DNA of 34,244 bases. Source: Thalassovita litoralis (GTDB taxonomy: Bacteria > Pseudomonadota > Alphaproteobacteria > Rhodobacterales > Rhodobacteraceae). A model generated the notes under the pieces. It searched no databases and was not told where the DNA came from. It worked only from the letters and a program-made list of their open reading frames with translations. A program made the position numbers and the translations under genes. Within the stretch, counting starts at the first letter, position 1; each line of letters begins with the position of its first letter. Below are positions 6,542 through 14,189 of this stretch, piece after piece. Location of the stretch: positions 1 through 34,244 of the forward strand of contig NZ_FXTO01000038.1 of the NCBI RefSeq assembly GCF_900182725.1, written 5' to 3'.

Positions 6542-7516
6542 ATGCCAGAGATACACCCAAAATATCGCGACATTCCCGATCGGTTTGCAGCCGGGTATCT
6601 TGAACGTCTGGACGGTCGCACCGCCATAGCCGTCGAGATGCGCGCACGGTGGCAGTCGATGACCGATGACCTTGGCGGTGTCGATCGGCTGTCATACTCG
6701 CAGCGGTCACTGGTCGAGCGTGCGCTTTGGATTGAACACTGGATTGCCCAGCAAGAGCGCGAACTTGCAGAAGGCAGGATCGGGGCGTTTGACGCAGGCC
6801 GGTGGACGCAAGCGACTAATTCGCTCTTGCGCGATGATGCGGCGCGGGCATCGGCGGAATATCTGGCACAGTTTCGCAGCGATGTTGAGCAATTCATTGC
6901 GCAGGATCAGGTGCAGGCCGCGCAGCGGTCAAAGCCTCTGGAACTGCCACGGCAGGAGGGCATCATTTACACTGCTTTTGTTGATCCGGGCGGAGGCGGC
7001 AAAGATGAATACACGCTTGCAATTGGTCACCGCGAGGGCGACCGCCTGGTGGTGGACCTTGTGCATGGCCGCAAGGGCAATCCTGCCGCTATAACGGCCG
7101 ACTACGCCAAGACGTTAAAGTCTTACGGCATCTTTCGGGTTGCTGGCGACAGATATGCAGGCGCGTGGGTTCCGACTGAGTTTTCCCGGCATGGGATCAC
7201 CTATGAACCGGCACCCGGCACCCGCTCCGAACTCTATGCCAGTTTCGCACCGGCGCTGAATTCGGGCGTGGTGGAGTTGCCAGCTTGCGACGTGCTGGAA
7301 CGGCAGTTGGTGGCGCTGGAACGCAGGACAACACGCGGTGGCCGGGACATCATCGACCATGCACCCGGCGCGCACGACGACCGCGCCAATGCCGTGGCGG
7401 GCGTGGTGGCACAATTGGCAAAGAAACGATCGGATCAAGTGTTCGGCGTATTGGATTACGGATACTCGCATTGGCACCCAATGGGGTGGGCATCGCGAGG
7501 GATGGTGCAGCATTGA
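6542..7516 (+). CDS. Chimeric ORF: small phage protein fused to terminase nuclease domain
   Basis: The 324-residue product has two unrelated halves. Residues 1 to about 98 (MPEIHPKYRDIPDRFAAGYL, LDGRTAIAVEMR, LSYSQRSLVERALWIE, FDAGRWTQATNSLL) match a small protein normally encoded just before the terminase in such elements. From about residue 99 (DDAARASAEYLAQFRSDVEQ) it is the hinge and nuclease domain of a large terminase, with acidic residues in YTAFVDPGGGGKDEY and VAGDRYAGAW and a conserved tail, RGGRDIIDHAPGAHDD. The roughly 300-residue ATPase domain between them is missing, yet the frame is kept. It is therefore an in-frame deletion product. It cannot power packaging, though a nuclease remains possible. 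Confidence 0.7.
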   Translation: MPEIHPKYRDIPDRFAAGYLERLDGRTAIAVEMRARWQSMTDDLGGVDRLSYSQRSLVERALWIEHWIAQQERELAEGRIGAFDAGRWTQATNSLLRDDAARASAEYLAQFRSDVEQFIAQDQVQAAQRSKPLELPRQEGIIYTAFVDPGGGGKDEYTLAIGHREGDRLVVDLVHGRKGNPAAITADYAKTLKSYGIFRVAGDRYAGAWVPTEFSRHGITYEPAPGTRSELYASFAPALNSGVVELPACDVLERQLVALERRTTRGGRDIIDHAPGAHDDRANAVAGVVAQLAKKRSDQVFGVLDYGYSHWHPMGWASRGMVQH

Positions 7517-7612
7517 CCAACGGGATGTTGGCGGTGGTGTTCCAGCGGTTGCTGACCGAGAGGGTCACGGACGCGAAATGGACTGGAACCCATATCGCGA
7601 AAGGAAAAAGCG

Positions 7613-8728
7613 ATGAGTGATCTTTCAGAGATCAAGACAATGGTTGGCCAGATTGGCGACCATGCAAAGCAAAGCAGCGCGGCGCTGGAGCGGCGAATTG
7701 CAAAGATCGAGGCCGCAGCGAACCGACCCGCCTTCGGTGGTGGTGACAAGGCCGCAGACCCGATGTTGGACGCGTGGTTGCGCAAGGGCGATGTCACCGC
7801 GCTGGAAGGCAAGGCGATGTCGATCAGCGCAGACGGGCAGGACGTGGTTGTTCGTGGCGACTGGTCGGATCGGATTTTCCGTTTGGTTCGTGAAACAAGC
7901 CCGGTGCGACAGGCCGCGAACGTGATGACGACGACATCCAACACGCTGGATGTTCTGGTCGATCGTGGGGAGCCGACATCGGCTTGGGTTGCGGAGACTG
8001 GCACCCGCAGCGCAACGGACACATCTTTCATGTCCCGGCACCCGATCAGCGTCTTTGAGCATTACGCCTATCCGGCGGTCACGACGCACCTTCTCGAAGA
8101 TAGCGCGTTTGATGTCGAGGGATGGTTGATGCAGAAGATTGCCGCGCGGTTTGCACGGCAGGAAAATGCCGCGTTCTTCGGTGGCAGTGGCAGCGGGGAG
8201 CCGACAGGCTTGCTCACCTATGGCACGGTTGCAGATGCGTCGTTCACATGGGGCGCAGACCCGAGTGCCTATGAGATCGGCGCGATCTATAGCGGTGCGG
8301 ATGGCACGTTGGGATCATCGCCAATCGAGGCGATCGGCGACGTGGTGGACAGCCTCAAAGCGGAATACCTGCCCGGCGCAATTTGGATGATGCCGCGCGC
8401 GGTTCGCAATTTCATCCGAGACCTGAAAGACAGCCAAGGCCGGTTCTATTTCCAGCCGTCGCTGTCCGAGGGCGTGCCCGATCGGCTGATGGGCTATCCG
8501 GTGGTTCTGGCCGAGGACATGGATGCACCGGCGGCTGACACTGTTGGCATGTTCTTCGGAAACTTCGGTGAAGCCTATACCGTTGTGGACCGCTTGGGGA
8601 TGCAGGTGATCCGTGATCCGTACACATCACCGGGCAACGTCAAATTCTACAGCGCCAAGCGCGTGGGTGGAGCGTTGACGAACCCGGAAGCGGTCAAGGC
8701 GCTGGTCTTGGGTTCCGAGCCCGCTTGA
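7613..8728 (+). CDS. HK97-family phage major capsid protein
   Basis: This 371-residue protein has a short predicted helical scaffold (about 1-45), then the HK97 fold. Recognisable parts are PVRQAANVMTTTSNTLDVLV, TSAWVAETGTRSATDTSF, QKIAARFARQENAAFFGGSG and near the C-terminus YEIGAIYSG, LPGAIWMMPRAVRNFI and RLMGYPVVLAEDMD. It would form the icosahedral shell. The N-terminal delta domain is short compared with HK97 gp5. GGAAAAAGCG precedes the ATG. The usual portal and prohead protease genes are absent between terminase and capsid, where only about 96 bp remain. Two terminator-like hairpins follow. Confidence 0.9.
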   Translation: MSDLSEIKTMVGQIGDHAKQSSAALERRIAKIEAAANRPAFGGGDKAADPMLDAWLRKGDVTALEGKAMSISADGQDVVVRGDWSDRIFRLVRETSPVRQAANVMTTTSNTLDVLVDRGEPTSAWVAETGTRSATDTSFMSRHPISVFEHYAYPAVTTHLLEDSAFDVEGWLMQKIAARFARQENAAFFGGSGSGEPTGLLTYGTVADASFTWGADPSAYEIGAIYSGADGTLGSSPIEAIGDVVDSLKAEYLPGAIWMMPRAVRNFIRDLKDSQGRFYFQPSLSEGVPDRLMGYPVVLAEDMDAPAADTVGMFFGNFGEAYTVVDRLGMQVIRDPYTSPGNVKFYSAKRVGGALTNPEAVKALVLGSEPA

Positions 8729-8735
8729 TGAATAG

Positions 8736-8768
8736 CCGCGCCGCCTTATCAGACGGGCGGCGCGGTTT
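8736..8768 (+). terminator. Hairpin after the capsid gene
   Basis: CCGCGCCGCC at 8736-8745 pairs perfectly with GGCGGCGCGG at 8756-8765 around a ten-base loop, followed by only three T. The hairpin is strong and the tail weak. It lies eight bases after the capsid stop. Confidence 0.6.
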
Positions 8769-8853
8769 GCGGATAAGCCGGGAGTGCCGCGCCTCCTACA
8801 AAACCCCGGCAGCGATGGCCCAGCTACAGGGTTTGGGTGACATCGCACCTTGG

Positions 8854-8885
8854 GGGCGGTTCAGCGGGATGCTGACCGCCCTTTT
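8854..8885 (+). terminator. Rho-independent terminator between capsid and last element gene
   Basis: GGGCGGT-TCAGC (8854-8865) pairs with GCTGACCGCCC (8871-8881), with one bulged T, followed by TTTT. It ends 18 bases before the next ATG, so it may also act as an attenuator for that gene. Confidence 0.6.
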
Positions 8886-8903
8886 CTATATCGGGAGACG
8901 ACA

Positions 8904-9194
8904 ATGGGCGGTGATGTTCTTCTCTGGCAAGCGGTTCTGACGATCGGCTTGCATGACGTGGCCAATGGCAAAGACCCGGACTGGTTACACAGCGACGACT
9001 TCGCTCTGGTTTGCAGCATGGCCGGGCTGGAACCAAGCTCCGTGAGAAAGCGATTCTCGATGCAGCAATTCCGTAGGATGCCGAGGCCGGGCCGGAAGCG
9101 GCGTGATTCTGTGAGTCGTGACAAAAAAATTTTGGTCGGTGACAAATCAATGACAAGCGCCAAAAACCCGCCAAGACCGCTTGGCGCGGTTTAA
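8904..9194 (+). CDS. Small prophage protein of unknown function, tail runs into tRNA terminator
   Basis: The start at 8904 is set by GGGAGA five bases upstream. The 96-residue product begins MGGDVLLWQAVLTIGLHDVA and continues through a conserved-looking WLHSDDFALVCSMAGLEP segment typical of small proteins in alphaproteobacterial prophages, function unknown. After about residue 75 the sequence is basic and then low in information (SAKNPPRPLGAV). That last part is read through the terminator hairpin of the oppositely oriented tRNA-Asn, so the native C-terminus was probably lost or replaced at the integration boundary. It is the last gene of the element. Confidence 0.6.
   Translation: MGGDVLLWQAVLTIGLHDVANGKDPDWLHSDDFALVCSMAGLEPSSVRKRFSMQQFRRMPRPGRKRRDSVSRDKKILVGDKSMTSAKNPPRPLGAV
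9161..9186 (-). terminator. Terminator of tRNA-Asn
   Basis: On the minus strand the perfect stem CGCCAAG-CGGT-CTTGGCG (9186 down to 9169) is followed by a T-rich run (GGGTTTTT). It lies about 40 bases beyond the CCA end of tRNA-Asn, as expected for its transcription stop. Confidence 0.75.
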
Positions 9195-9222
9195 GCTAAG
9201 TTGTTGCTTTCTTGGGGTTTTA

Positions 9223-9297
9223 TGGCTCCGGCGGTAGGGATCGAACCTACGACCAATTGATTAACAGTCAACTGCTCTACCGCTGAGCTACGCCGGA
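9223..9297 (-). tRNA. tRNA-Asn (GTT)
   Basis: This 75-nt tRNA has acceptor arms TCCGGCG and CGCCGGA, D arm GCTCAGCGGTAGAGC, anticodon loop CTGTTAA giving anticodon GTT, T arm GTAGGTTCGATCCCTAC, and an encoded CCA. Its 3' end points towards the mobile region, the usual orientation when an element integrates into a tRNA 3' end. No second copy of the 3' end was spotted elsewhere in the window. Confidence 0.97.
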
Positions 9298-9388
9298 ACA
9301 TGGGGCGGTGTATAGCTATGGGATTTTCCGACGTCCAGAGCCTTTTTTGAGATTTTTGAAAAAAATTCCGCCACCACCGAAATCTGCA

Positions 9389-10300
9389 TTATCGCAGGGA
9401 AAACCGTGCAGATGCGGACAAGCGCCCCTCTGGGGTAACTTGGTTTTTTCCCACCAAATCAACCAGATGTGCAAAAACGTTTCGCGTCGCTGCGGGAATC
9501 AGGGCCGCGGGGGTATCCGTATAAATCGTCTGCGCCAGTTCTTGTGCTGTGGCCGCCTGCCCCTCCAAAGCCTGCAAGATCGCCGCTTCCCGGCCCCGCC
9601 GATGCGACAACAGCCACTCGACCCGTTCGTTGGGGTTTTCCACCGGGGCGCCGTGGCCGGAATGATAGCGACGGGCGGGAAGAGCCTGCAACATTTCACA
9701 AGAGCGCATGAAATCGGTCAAATCACCATCCGGCGGCGACACCAGCGAACTGGCCCAGCTCATGACCAGATCGCCGGTAAAAATCACGTCGTTCCACTGG
9801 AAGCTCAGGTGATTGCCGAAATGCCCCGGCGTCCAGAGCGCACGCAATTGCCAACCATCACCCGCAATATCGGCACCATCCGCGACCTCGACATCCGGTA
9901 CGAACTGCGCATCGACGCCTTCGCCGCCACCTGCCAGCCCTTCGGTGGCCAATTGTTCCATCACGGCAGAGCGTCCCGCACGAAAATCCCCATAGGCATA
10001 CACCGGCGCCCCAACCCGCGCCGACAAGGCCCGCGCCAACGGGGAATGATCCAGATGTGCATGGGTAACGATAATATGGGAAATCCGCTGCCCCGGCTTC
10101 ACCGCGTCCAGAATCGCCCGCAGATGGACAGGATCGTCCGGGCCTGGGTCGATAACGGCCAGATCGCGTTCCCCTAAAAGATATGTATTGGTGCCGCGAT
10201 ACGTCATTGGCGATGGATTCGGGGCCAGCACACGGCGCAAACCCGGTTCCAGTTCCAGTGCCACACCCGGTTCCGGGTTGAAATCGTCTGGCGGTAACAT
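9389..10300 (-). CDS. Metallo-beta-lactamase-fold hydrolase (LACTB2/glyoxalase II-like)
   Basis: The 303-residue protein carries the full binuclear metal set: THAHLDH with H80, H82, D84 and H85, then H160 (TPGHFGNH), D177 (FTGDLV) and H216 (HSGHGAPV). A C-terminal helical domain (about 240-290) resembles the LACTB2 winged-helix region. Enzymes of this group hydrolyse thioesters, lactones or nucleic acid phosphodiesters; the substrate cannot be told here. The ATG at 10300 has GAGG eight bases upstream and is preferred to a GTG 21 bases earlier. The gene is divergent from the kinase gene with 41 bp between, so the two may share a promoter region. Confidence 0.85.
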   Translation of the reverse strand: MLPPDDFNPEPGVALELEPGLRRVLAPNPSPMTYRGTNTYLLGERDLAVIDPGPDDPVHLRAILDAVKPGQRISHIIVTHAHLDHSPLARALSARVGAPVYAYGDFRAGRSAVMEQLATEGLAGGGEGVDAQFVPDVEVADGADIAGDGWQLRALWTPGHFGNHLSFQWNDVIFTGDLVMSWASSLVSPPDGDLTDFMRSCEMLQALPARRYHSGHGAPVENPNERVEWLLSHRRGREAAILQALEGQAATAQELAQTIYTDTPAALIPAATRNVFAHLVDLVGKNQVTPEGRLSASARFSLR

Positions 10301-10341
10301 CTTGTATTCCTCTTCCCTCACTCGCCCGCTAGGTTTAACCC

Positions 10342-11661
10342 ATGTTCTTTCACTGGCTCAAACGCTATTTGCCCCGTGGCCTTTATACACGCGCGGCGCT
10401 GATCCTGATCCTGCCGGTTGTCACGCTGCAACTGGTGATTTCGATCGTCTTTATCCAGCGCCATTTCGAAGGCGTCACCCGGCAGATGACCCAGACCGCC
10501 ACAAGAGAAGTGCGCCTGTTGCTGGATGCCATTCCCCCGGACATACCTGCGGATCAGATTCCGGCCGCGCTTGCCCATTTCGCTGATCCGCTGGAAATTC
10601 CGATCCATCCGCCCGGTGTGCAGCTTGGGGTGCAACCCGACGAACGCCGCTGGTTCGACCTGTCGGGCATCATCGTACAATACTATTTCCGGGAAATGCT
10701 GCCCGAACTGCTGGCGGTTTCTTTGCCTAACAACGATGATGTGCTTCTGTTTCTGGACATTCCGCAAGGAATACTGACCCTGCAACTGGATCGCCGCCGG
10801 GTATCGGCCTCGAATCCGCACCAGCTTTTTGTGAATATGGTGTTTTTCGGCGGATTGATGACGCTGATCGCCTTTATTTATTTGCGCAACCAATTACGCC
10901 CTATCACCCGTCTGGCCGCCGCTGCCGAAGCTTTTGGCCGGGGGCGAAATTTACCCTACAAACCCTCGGGCGCGGTCGAGGTGCGGGCGGCGGGCAATGC
11001 GTTTCTGGATATGCGCGCCCGGATCGAGCGCCAGATCGAACAGCGCACCCTGATGTTATCCGGCGTCAGTCATGACTTGCGCACACCGCTGACCCGCCTA
11101 CGGCTGGGCCTGTCGATGATCGACGACCCCGAAGCCGAGGATTTGCTGCGTGATGTGGATGATATGCAGCGAATGCTGGACGAATTCCTGTCTTTCTCTC
11201 GTGGTTCAGCCGAGGGCGAGCCGGAACCCACGGATCCCATCGCGCTTGTTCGATCATTGGTCGATGACGCCCACCGGGCCGGACAAGACGTAACCCTGAC
11301 CGAAACCACCGGCGGCGGCACAGTCACCCTGCGCCCCGTAGCGATCCGCCGGGCCGTGGCCAACCTGATTGAAAACGGTGTGCGTTATGGGGGAACAGTC
11401 CAGATTTCCGTGGCGCTTACCGATAAATCCCTGCGTATCCGGGTCGAAGACAACGGCCCCGGCATTCCCCCGGAAAGCCGCGAACAGGCAATCAAACCAT
11501 TCACCCGGCTGGACGGTGCCCGCAATCAGAACCGGGGCAGCGGCGTCGGTTTAGGGCTGGCAATTGCAACCGACATCGCCCGTGCGCATGGTGGCGTATT
11601 ACGCCTTGGCGAAAGCGAGGCATTGGGGGGATTGCGCGCGGATCTGGTGATCGGACGCTAA
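10342..11661 (+). CDS. EnvZ-like sensor histidine kinase
   Basis: This is a 439-residue membrane kinase. Transmembrane segments are at about 17-39 and 164-182, with a periplasmic sensor of about 120 residues between them. A HAMP linker follows, then the dimerisation/phosphoacceptor helix with H244 in VSHDLRTPLTRLRLGL. The ATP-binding domain has an N box (NLIENGVRYG, 341-350), G1 (EDNGPGIP, 369-376) and G2 (GSGVGLGLA, 399-407). The layout matches EnvZ/OmpB-type osmosensor kinases. No response regulator is beside it; in this family the ompR partner is often encoded elsewhere or upstream. Its stop overlaps the stop of the convergent small gene by a few bases. Confidence 0.88.
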   Translation: MFFHWLKRYLPRGLYTRAALILILPVVTLQLVISIVFIQRHFEGVTRQMTQTATREVRLLLDAIPPDIPADQIPAALAHFADPLEIPIHPPGVQLGVQPDERRWFDLSGIIVQYYFREMLPELLAVSLPNNDDVLLFLDIPQGILTLQLDRRRVSASNPHQLFVNMVFFGGLMTLIAFIYLRNQLRPITRLAAAAEAFGRGRNLPYKPSGAVEVRAAGNAFLDMRARIERQIEQRTLMLSGVSHDLRTPLTRLRLGLSMIDDPEAEDLLRDVDDMQRMLDEFLSFSRGSAEGEPEPTDPIALVRSLVDDAHRAGQDVTLTETTGGGTVTLRPVAIRRAVANLIENGVRYGGTVQISVALTDKSLRIRVEDNGPGIPPESREQAIKPFTRLDGARNQNRGSGVGLGLAIATDIARAHGGVLRLGESEALGGLRADLVIGR

Positions 11662-11804
11662 CCCCAAACCAGCCAGCCAACAACGGCCCAGAACGCGGCG
11701 GCCAGCAACAGACACAGGCCAAGACCTGCACCTTCGCTTTTCCTGCGCTCGGGCAGCTCGTCCTTTTGCGGATCGCCGTCTTCTTCTATACGCCGCGCCA
11801 TCAT
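11658..11804 (-). CDS. Small single-pass membrane protein
   Basis: A 48-residue frame begins MMARRIEEDGDPQKDELPER, then carries one hydrophobic helix (LGLCLLLAAAFWAVVGWLVW) and stops. The acidic/basic soluble head followed by one membrane helix is typical of small unannotated inner-membrane proteins. Its stop codon overlaps the stop of the convergent kinase gene. There is no strong ribosome binding site before the paired ATGs at 11804 and 11801. No function is recognised. I cannot exclude a chance frame, but the composition argues for a real gene. Confidence 0.5.
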   Translation of the reverse strand: MMARRIEEDGDPQKDELPERRKSEGAGLGLCLLLAAAFWAVVGWLVWG

Positions 11805-11848
11805 CCCGGTTGCTCACTTGATCGGCCATTCGTCTAAGTTGAACATCC

Positions 11849-11884
11849 AACCGGGCAAAAGGTTCCCGGTTGCCGCATTTTTTT
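11849..11884 (+). terminator. Possible terminator downstream of the kinase gene
   Basis: AACCGGG (11849-11855) pairs with CCCGGTT (11865-11871) around a nine-base loop. A run of seven T starts six bases later (11878-11884). It lies between two minus-strand genes but reads as a terminator for plus-strand transcription. Confidence 0.45.
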
Positions 11885-11927
11885 CATCCGTTCGCCAATC
11901 AGGTGTATTTTCAGGCGTAGCCGCCCC

Positions 11928-13271
11928 TTACCCCAGATAAATCTTGCCCTCTGGGTAGCGCACACGCGGGGCGCTATGCGTGGCAAGGAAAAACCCAAGC
12001 GTCAGTGGACCCACCCGGCCAAGGAACATGACAAAGACAATCACCGCTCGCCCGAATTCGGACAGTTCTGCGGTCAAGCCGCGTGACAAACCTACGGTCC
12101 CAAAGGCGCTGGCCACCTCGAAACTGATGTCCAGAAAATGACCATCATGCGAAGCCGTCAGCAGGAACACAGCCACAAACACCAGAATGACGCTGATCGC
12201 AGTCAGAGCCATGACCTTCATCACCTGATCTGGCGCAATGCTACGCCCAAACGCATGAAGCTGCTGCTGGCGGCGGAAAAAAGCCACCGTCGCAATGATC
12301 ATAACAACAAAGGTTGTCACCTTGATCCCGCCCGCCGTCGAGGTGGGACCGCCCCCAATCAGCATAAGCGAAATGAACATCATCGACGTGCTGTCATGAA
12401 GCGCCCCGATGTCGGTCGTGTTAAATCCGGCGGTTCGCGTTGTCACACCTTGGAACCAGCTTACCGTCAGGCGTGCAAAAATACTGTCGAACTGCCCCAA
12501 TGTGTCTGGGTTGCTCCATTCCAGAACGGCGAACATGCCAACAGACCACGGTATCAAAAACCCTGTTCCAAGCAGCATGATCTTTGTGTGCAAAGACCAC
12601 GCCCGCCAGCTTTTCTGGGTGAAAATATCATGCAGCACGACATATCCAATCCCACCAATGATAAAGAGCGCCGGGATGATCACATTCACCACCGGATCGG
12701 TCGCATAGGGGACCAGCCCATTCGGAAAGGTTGAAAACCCTGCGTTGTTGAATGCCGATATCGAATGAAACAGCGCCTCCCAGATGCCCTGCCAGAACCC
12801 GTAGTGCGGCACAAACGTCAACGTCAGCAGCATGGCCCCCGCGACTTCGCAGAACACCACAACCTTCAGGATGGTCAGGACCAGTTTTGACAATTGGTGA
12901 ACGGAACTCTGGTTCAGATCCTCGCGCAGATAAAGCTTGCCCGTGATGCCGACGGGCAAACCAAGCGCGCCAAGGATAAGCACAGCAAAGGTCATCAACC
13001 CAAGCCCACCCATCTGGATCAGAAAGGCCACCACGAACTGACCGAACCATGTCAGGTCTGCGCCGGTATCCAGCACAACCAGCCCCGTCACAGTGACGGC
13101 AGAGGTCGAGGTGAAAATGGCGTCGGACCAGCTTATCGGAACTGTATGGGAAAACGGCAACATCAGTAATGCCGCCCCCAGAACGATCAAGACGGCATAA
13201 AGTATCGACAAGATCAGAGGCGGCGGCATACCCGACACAACGGATGCCGCCCGGCGCAGTAGCACTTTCAT
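11928..13271 (-). CDS. ktrB: Ktr/Trk potassium transporter, membrane subunit
   Basis: This 447-residue integral membrane protein has the four pore-loop filters of the Trk/Ktr/HKT superfamily, each with its key glycine: SAVTVTGLVVL, AFNNAGFSTF, TTRTAGFNT and SAFGTVGLSRG. Ten or so hydrophobic helices are visible. It forms the potassium channel and works as a dimer gated by the cytosolic ring encoded just upstream. The start at 13271 (MKVLLRRAASVV) has CGGGA upstream; an earlier in-frame ATG at 13295 would overlap the ktrA stop but lacks a ribosome binding site. Length fits KtrB rather than the longer proteobacterial TrkH. Confidence 0.9.
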   Translation of the reverse strand: MKVLLRRAASVVSGMPPPLILSILYAVLIVLGAALLMLPFSHTVPISWSDAIFTSTSAVTVTGLVVLDTGADLTWFGQFVVAFLIQMGGLGLMTFAVLILGALGLPVGITGKLYLREDLNQSSVHQLSKLVLTILKVVVFCEVAGAMLLTLTFVPHYGFWQGIWEALFHSISAFNNAGFSTFPNGLVPYATDPVVNVIIPALFIIGGIGYVVLHDIFTQKSWRAWSLHTKIMLLGTGFLIPWSVGMFAVLEWSNPDTLGQFDSIFARLTVSWFQGVTTRTAGFNTTDIGALHDSTSMMFISLMLIGGGPTSTAGGIKVTTFVVMIIATVAFFRRQQQLHAFGRSIAPDQVMKVMALTAISVILVFVAVFLLTASHDGHFLDISFEVASAFGTVGLSRGLTAELSEFGRAVIVFVMFLGRVGPLTLGFFLATHSAPRVRYPEGKIYLG

Positions 13272-13284
13272 TGGAATGTCCCGT

Positions 13285-13947
13285 TCAAATGGCATCGCCA
13301 AAGCGGCGCAGTTCAGGGCGTTTACCAAGCAAAATTAGCTTGTCGTCCTCCTCCAGCACCAAATTCGCCGTATGTGCCGAACGGAACTCGGTGCCGCGCA
13401 TCACCCCCAGAAGCCGCAGATCATACCCCGTGCCGATCCCAAGCGACGACAAATCGCGCCCTGTCAGCCGTTCGGGAATAACGATGTTCACCACGCTGAA
13501 CCCATTGCCAAGACTGACATAATCCTGCACCACGGGATTATTCAGCATTTGCGCGATATGTCGGCCCATTTCCTGTTCCGGCAATATCACCCGATCAGCC
13601 CCTAACTTGGACAGGATACGGTGGTGGGTCTTGTTCGACGCTTTGACCCAAATCGTCCCAATCCCCAGCATTTTCAGGTTCATCGTGGTCAGGATGCTGG
13701 CCTGAATGTCGCGTCCTATGGCAATCAGCGCAATATCATACTGATCAATACCCGCCTCTTTCAGTGCCATTTCATCGGTCGTATCAAGGATCACAGCCGA
13801 AGATAACGTGGCCGCCATCTGCGCGACACGCCGTTCGTCACTATCAACCCCAATAACCTGATTTCCGAAACGCGCCAGTTCTGTTGCAACAGCACTGCCA
13901 AACGCACCAAGCCCAATCACCGCGAATGAACGGCTTTCTTTAGCCAT
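13285..13947 (-). CDS. ktrA: Ktr/Trk potassium transporter, regulatory RCK subunit
   Basis: The 220-residue cytosolic protein has a Rossmann-type RCK_N domain (IGLGAFGSAVATEL with the GxGxxG at 12-17, acidic strand end VDSDE), then an RCK_C domain (about 140-215, GTEFRSAHTANLVLEEDDKL). KtrA forms an octameric ring that binds ATP/ADP and gates KtrB. It has a single RCK unit, half the size of E. coli TrkA, in line with the Ktr type. Its stop lies 14 bases before the chosen ktrB start, so the pair is an operon. Confidence 0.9.
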   Translation of the reverse strand: MAKESRSFAVIGLGAFGSAVATELARFGNQVIGVDSDERRVAQMAATLSSAVILDTTDEMALKEAGIDQYDIALIAIGRDIQASILTTMNLKMLGIGTIWVKASNKTHHRILSKLGADRVILPEQEMGRHIAQMLNNPVVQDYVSLGNGFSVVNIVIPERLTGRDLSSLGIGTGYDLRLLGVMRGTEFRSAHTANLVLEEDDKLILLGKRPELRRFGDAI

Positions 13948-14061
13948 GAAACACGCCCTATCAAATCGTTACCAAACACCGTGAAAGCCTGAAACGCAGT
14001 GCAATAAATGTCAAGATAGCTTACCTTCCCCGGTTTGATGTTATGACATATCACCGGGCAG

Positions 14062-14093
14062 CGCCCCTCACATACGCACAAGGGGCGGTTTTT
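14062..14093 (+). terminator. Terminator-like hairpin in the asnC-type leader
   Basis: CGCCCCT (14062-14068) pairs perfectly with AGGGGCG (14081-14087) around a 12-base loop, followed by GTTTTT. On the plus strand it lies upstream of the Lrp-family gene with no plus-strand gene before it. It therefore either ends stray transcription or acts as an attenuator. Confidence 0.55.
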
Positions 14094-14151
14094 CGCGCCT
14101 CACCACACGATGCACGCGTCACTGCATCCTTCACTGTTGCGACGCGGGGTT

Positions 14152-14181
14152 TTTCCGCTAAATTGATAAAAAACGCGGAAA
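14152..14181. promoter_or_regulatory. Inverted repeat, candidate Lrp/AsnC operator
   Basis: TTTCCGC (14152-14158) and GCGGAAA (14175-14181) form a perfect inverted repeat around a 16-base A/T-rich centre. It ends eight bases before the regulator's ATG. Position and shape suit autoregulation by an Lrp-family dimer, which often binds such A/T-centred palindromes. Confidence 0.45.
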
Positions 14182-14189
14182 TCACGCAA

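Noticed and set aside
7517-7612. Short frame ending MDWNPYRERKKR as a separate gene before the capsid
   Set aside because: It is too short to judge, overlaps the terminase ORF in another frame and has no recognisable family; it may be the end of a deleted gene.
9308-10177. Long plus-strand open frame opposite the metallo-hydrolase gene
   Set aside because: It is antisense to a gene with a complete set of metal ligands, and its composition (many R, P, G, Q) is that of a shadow frame.
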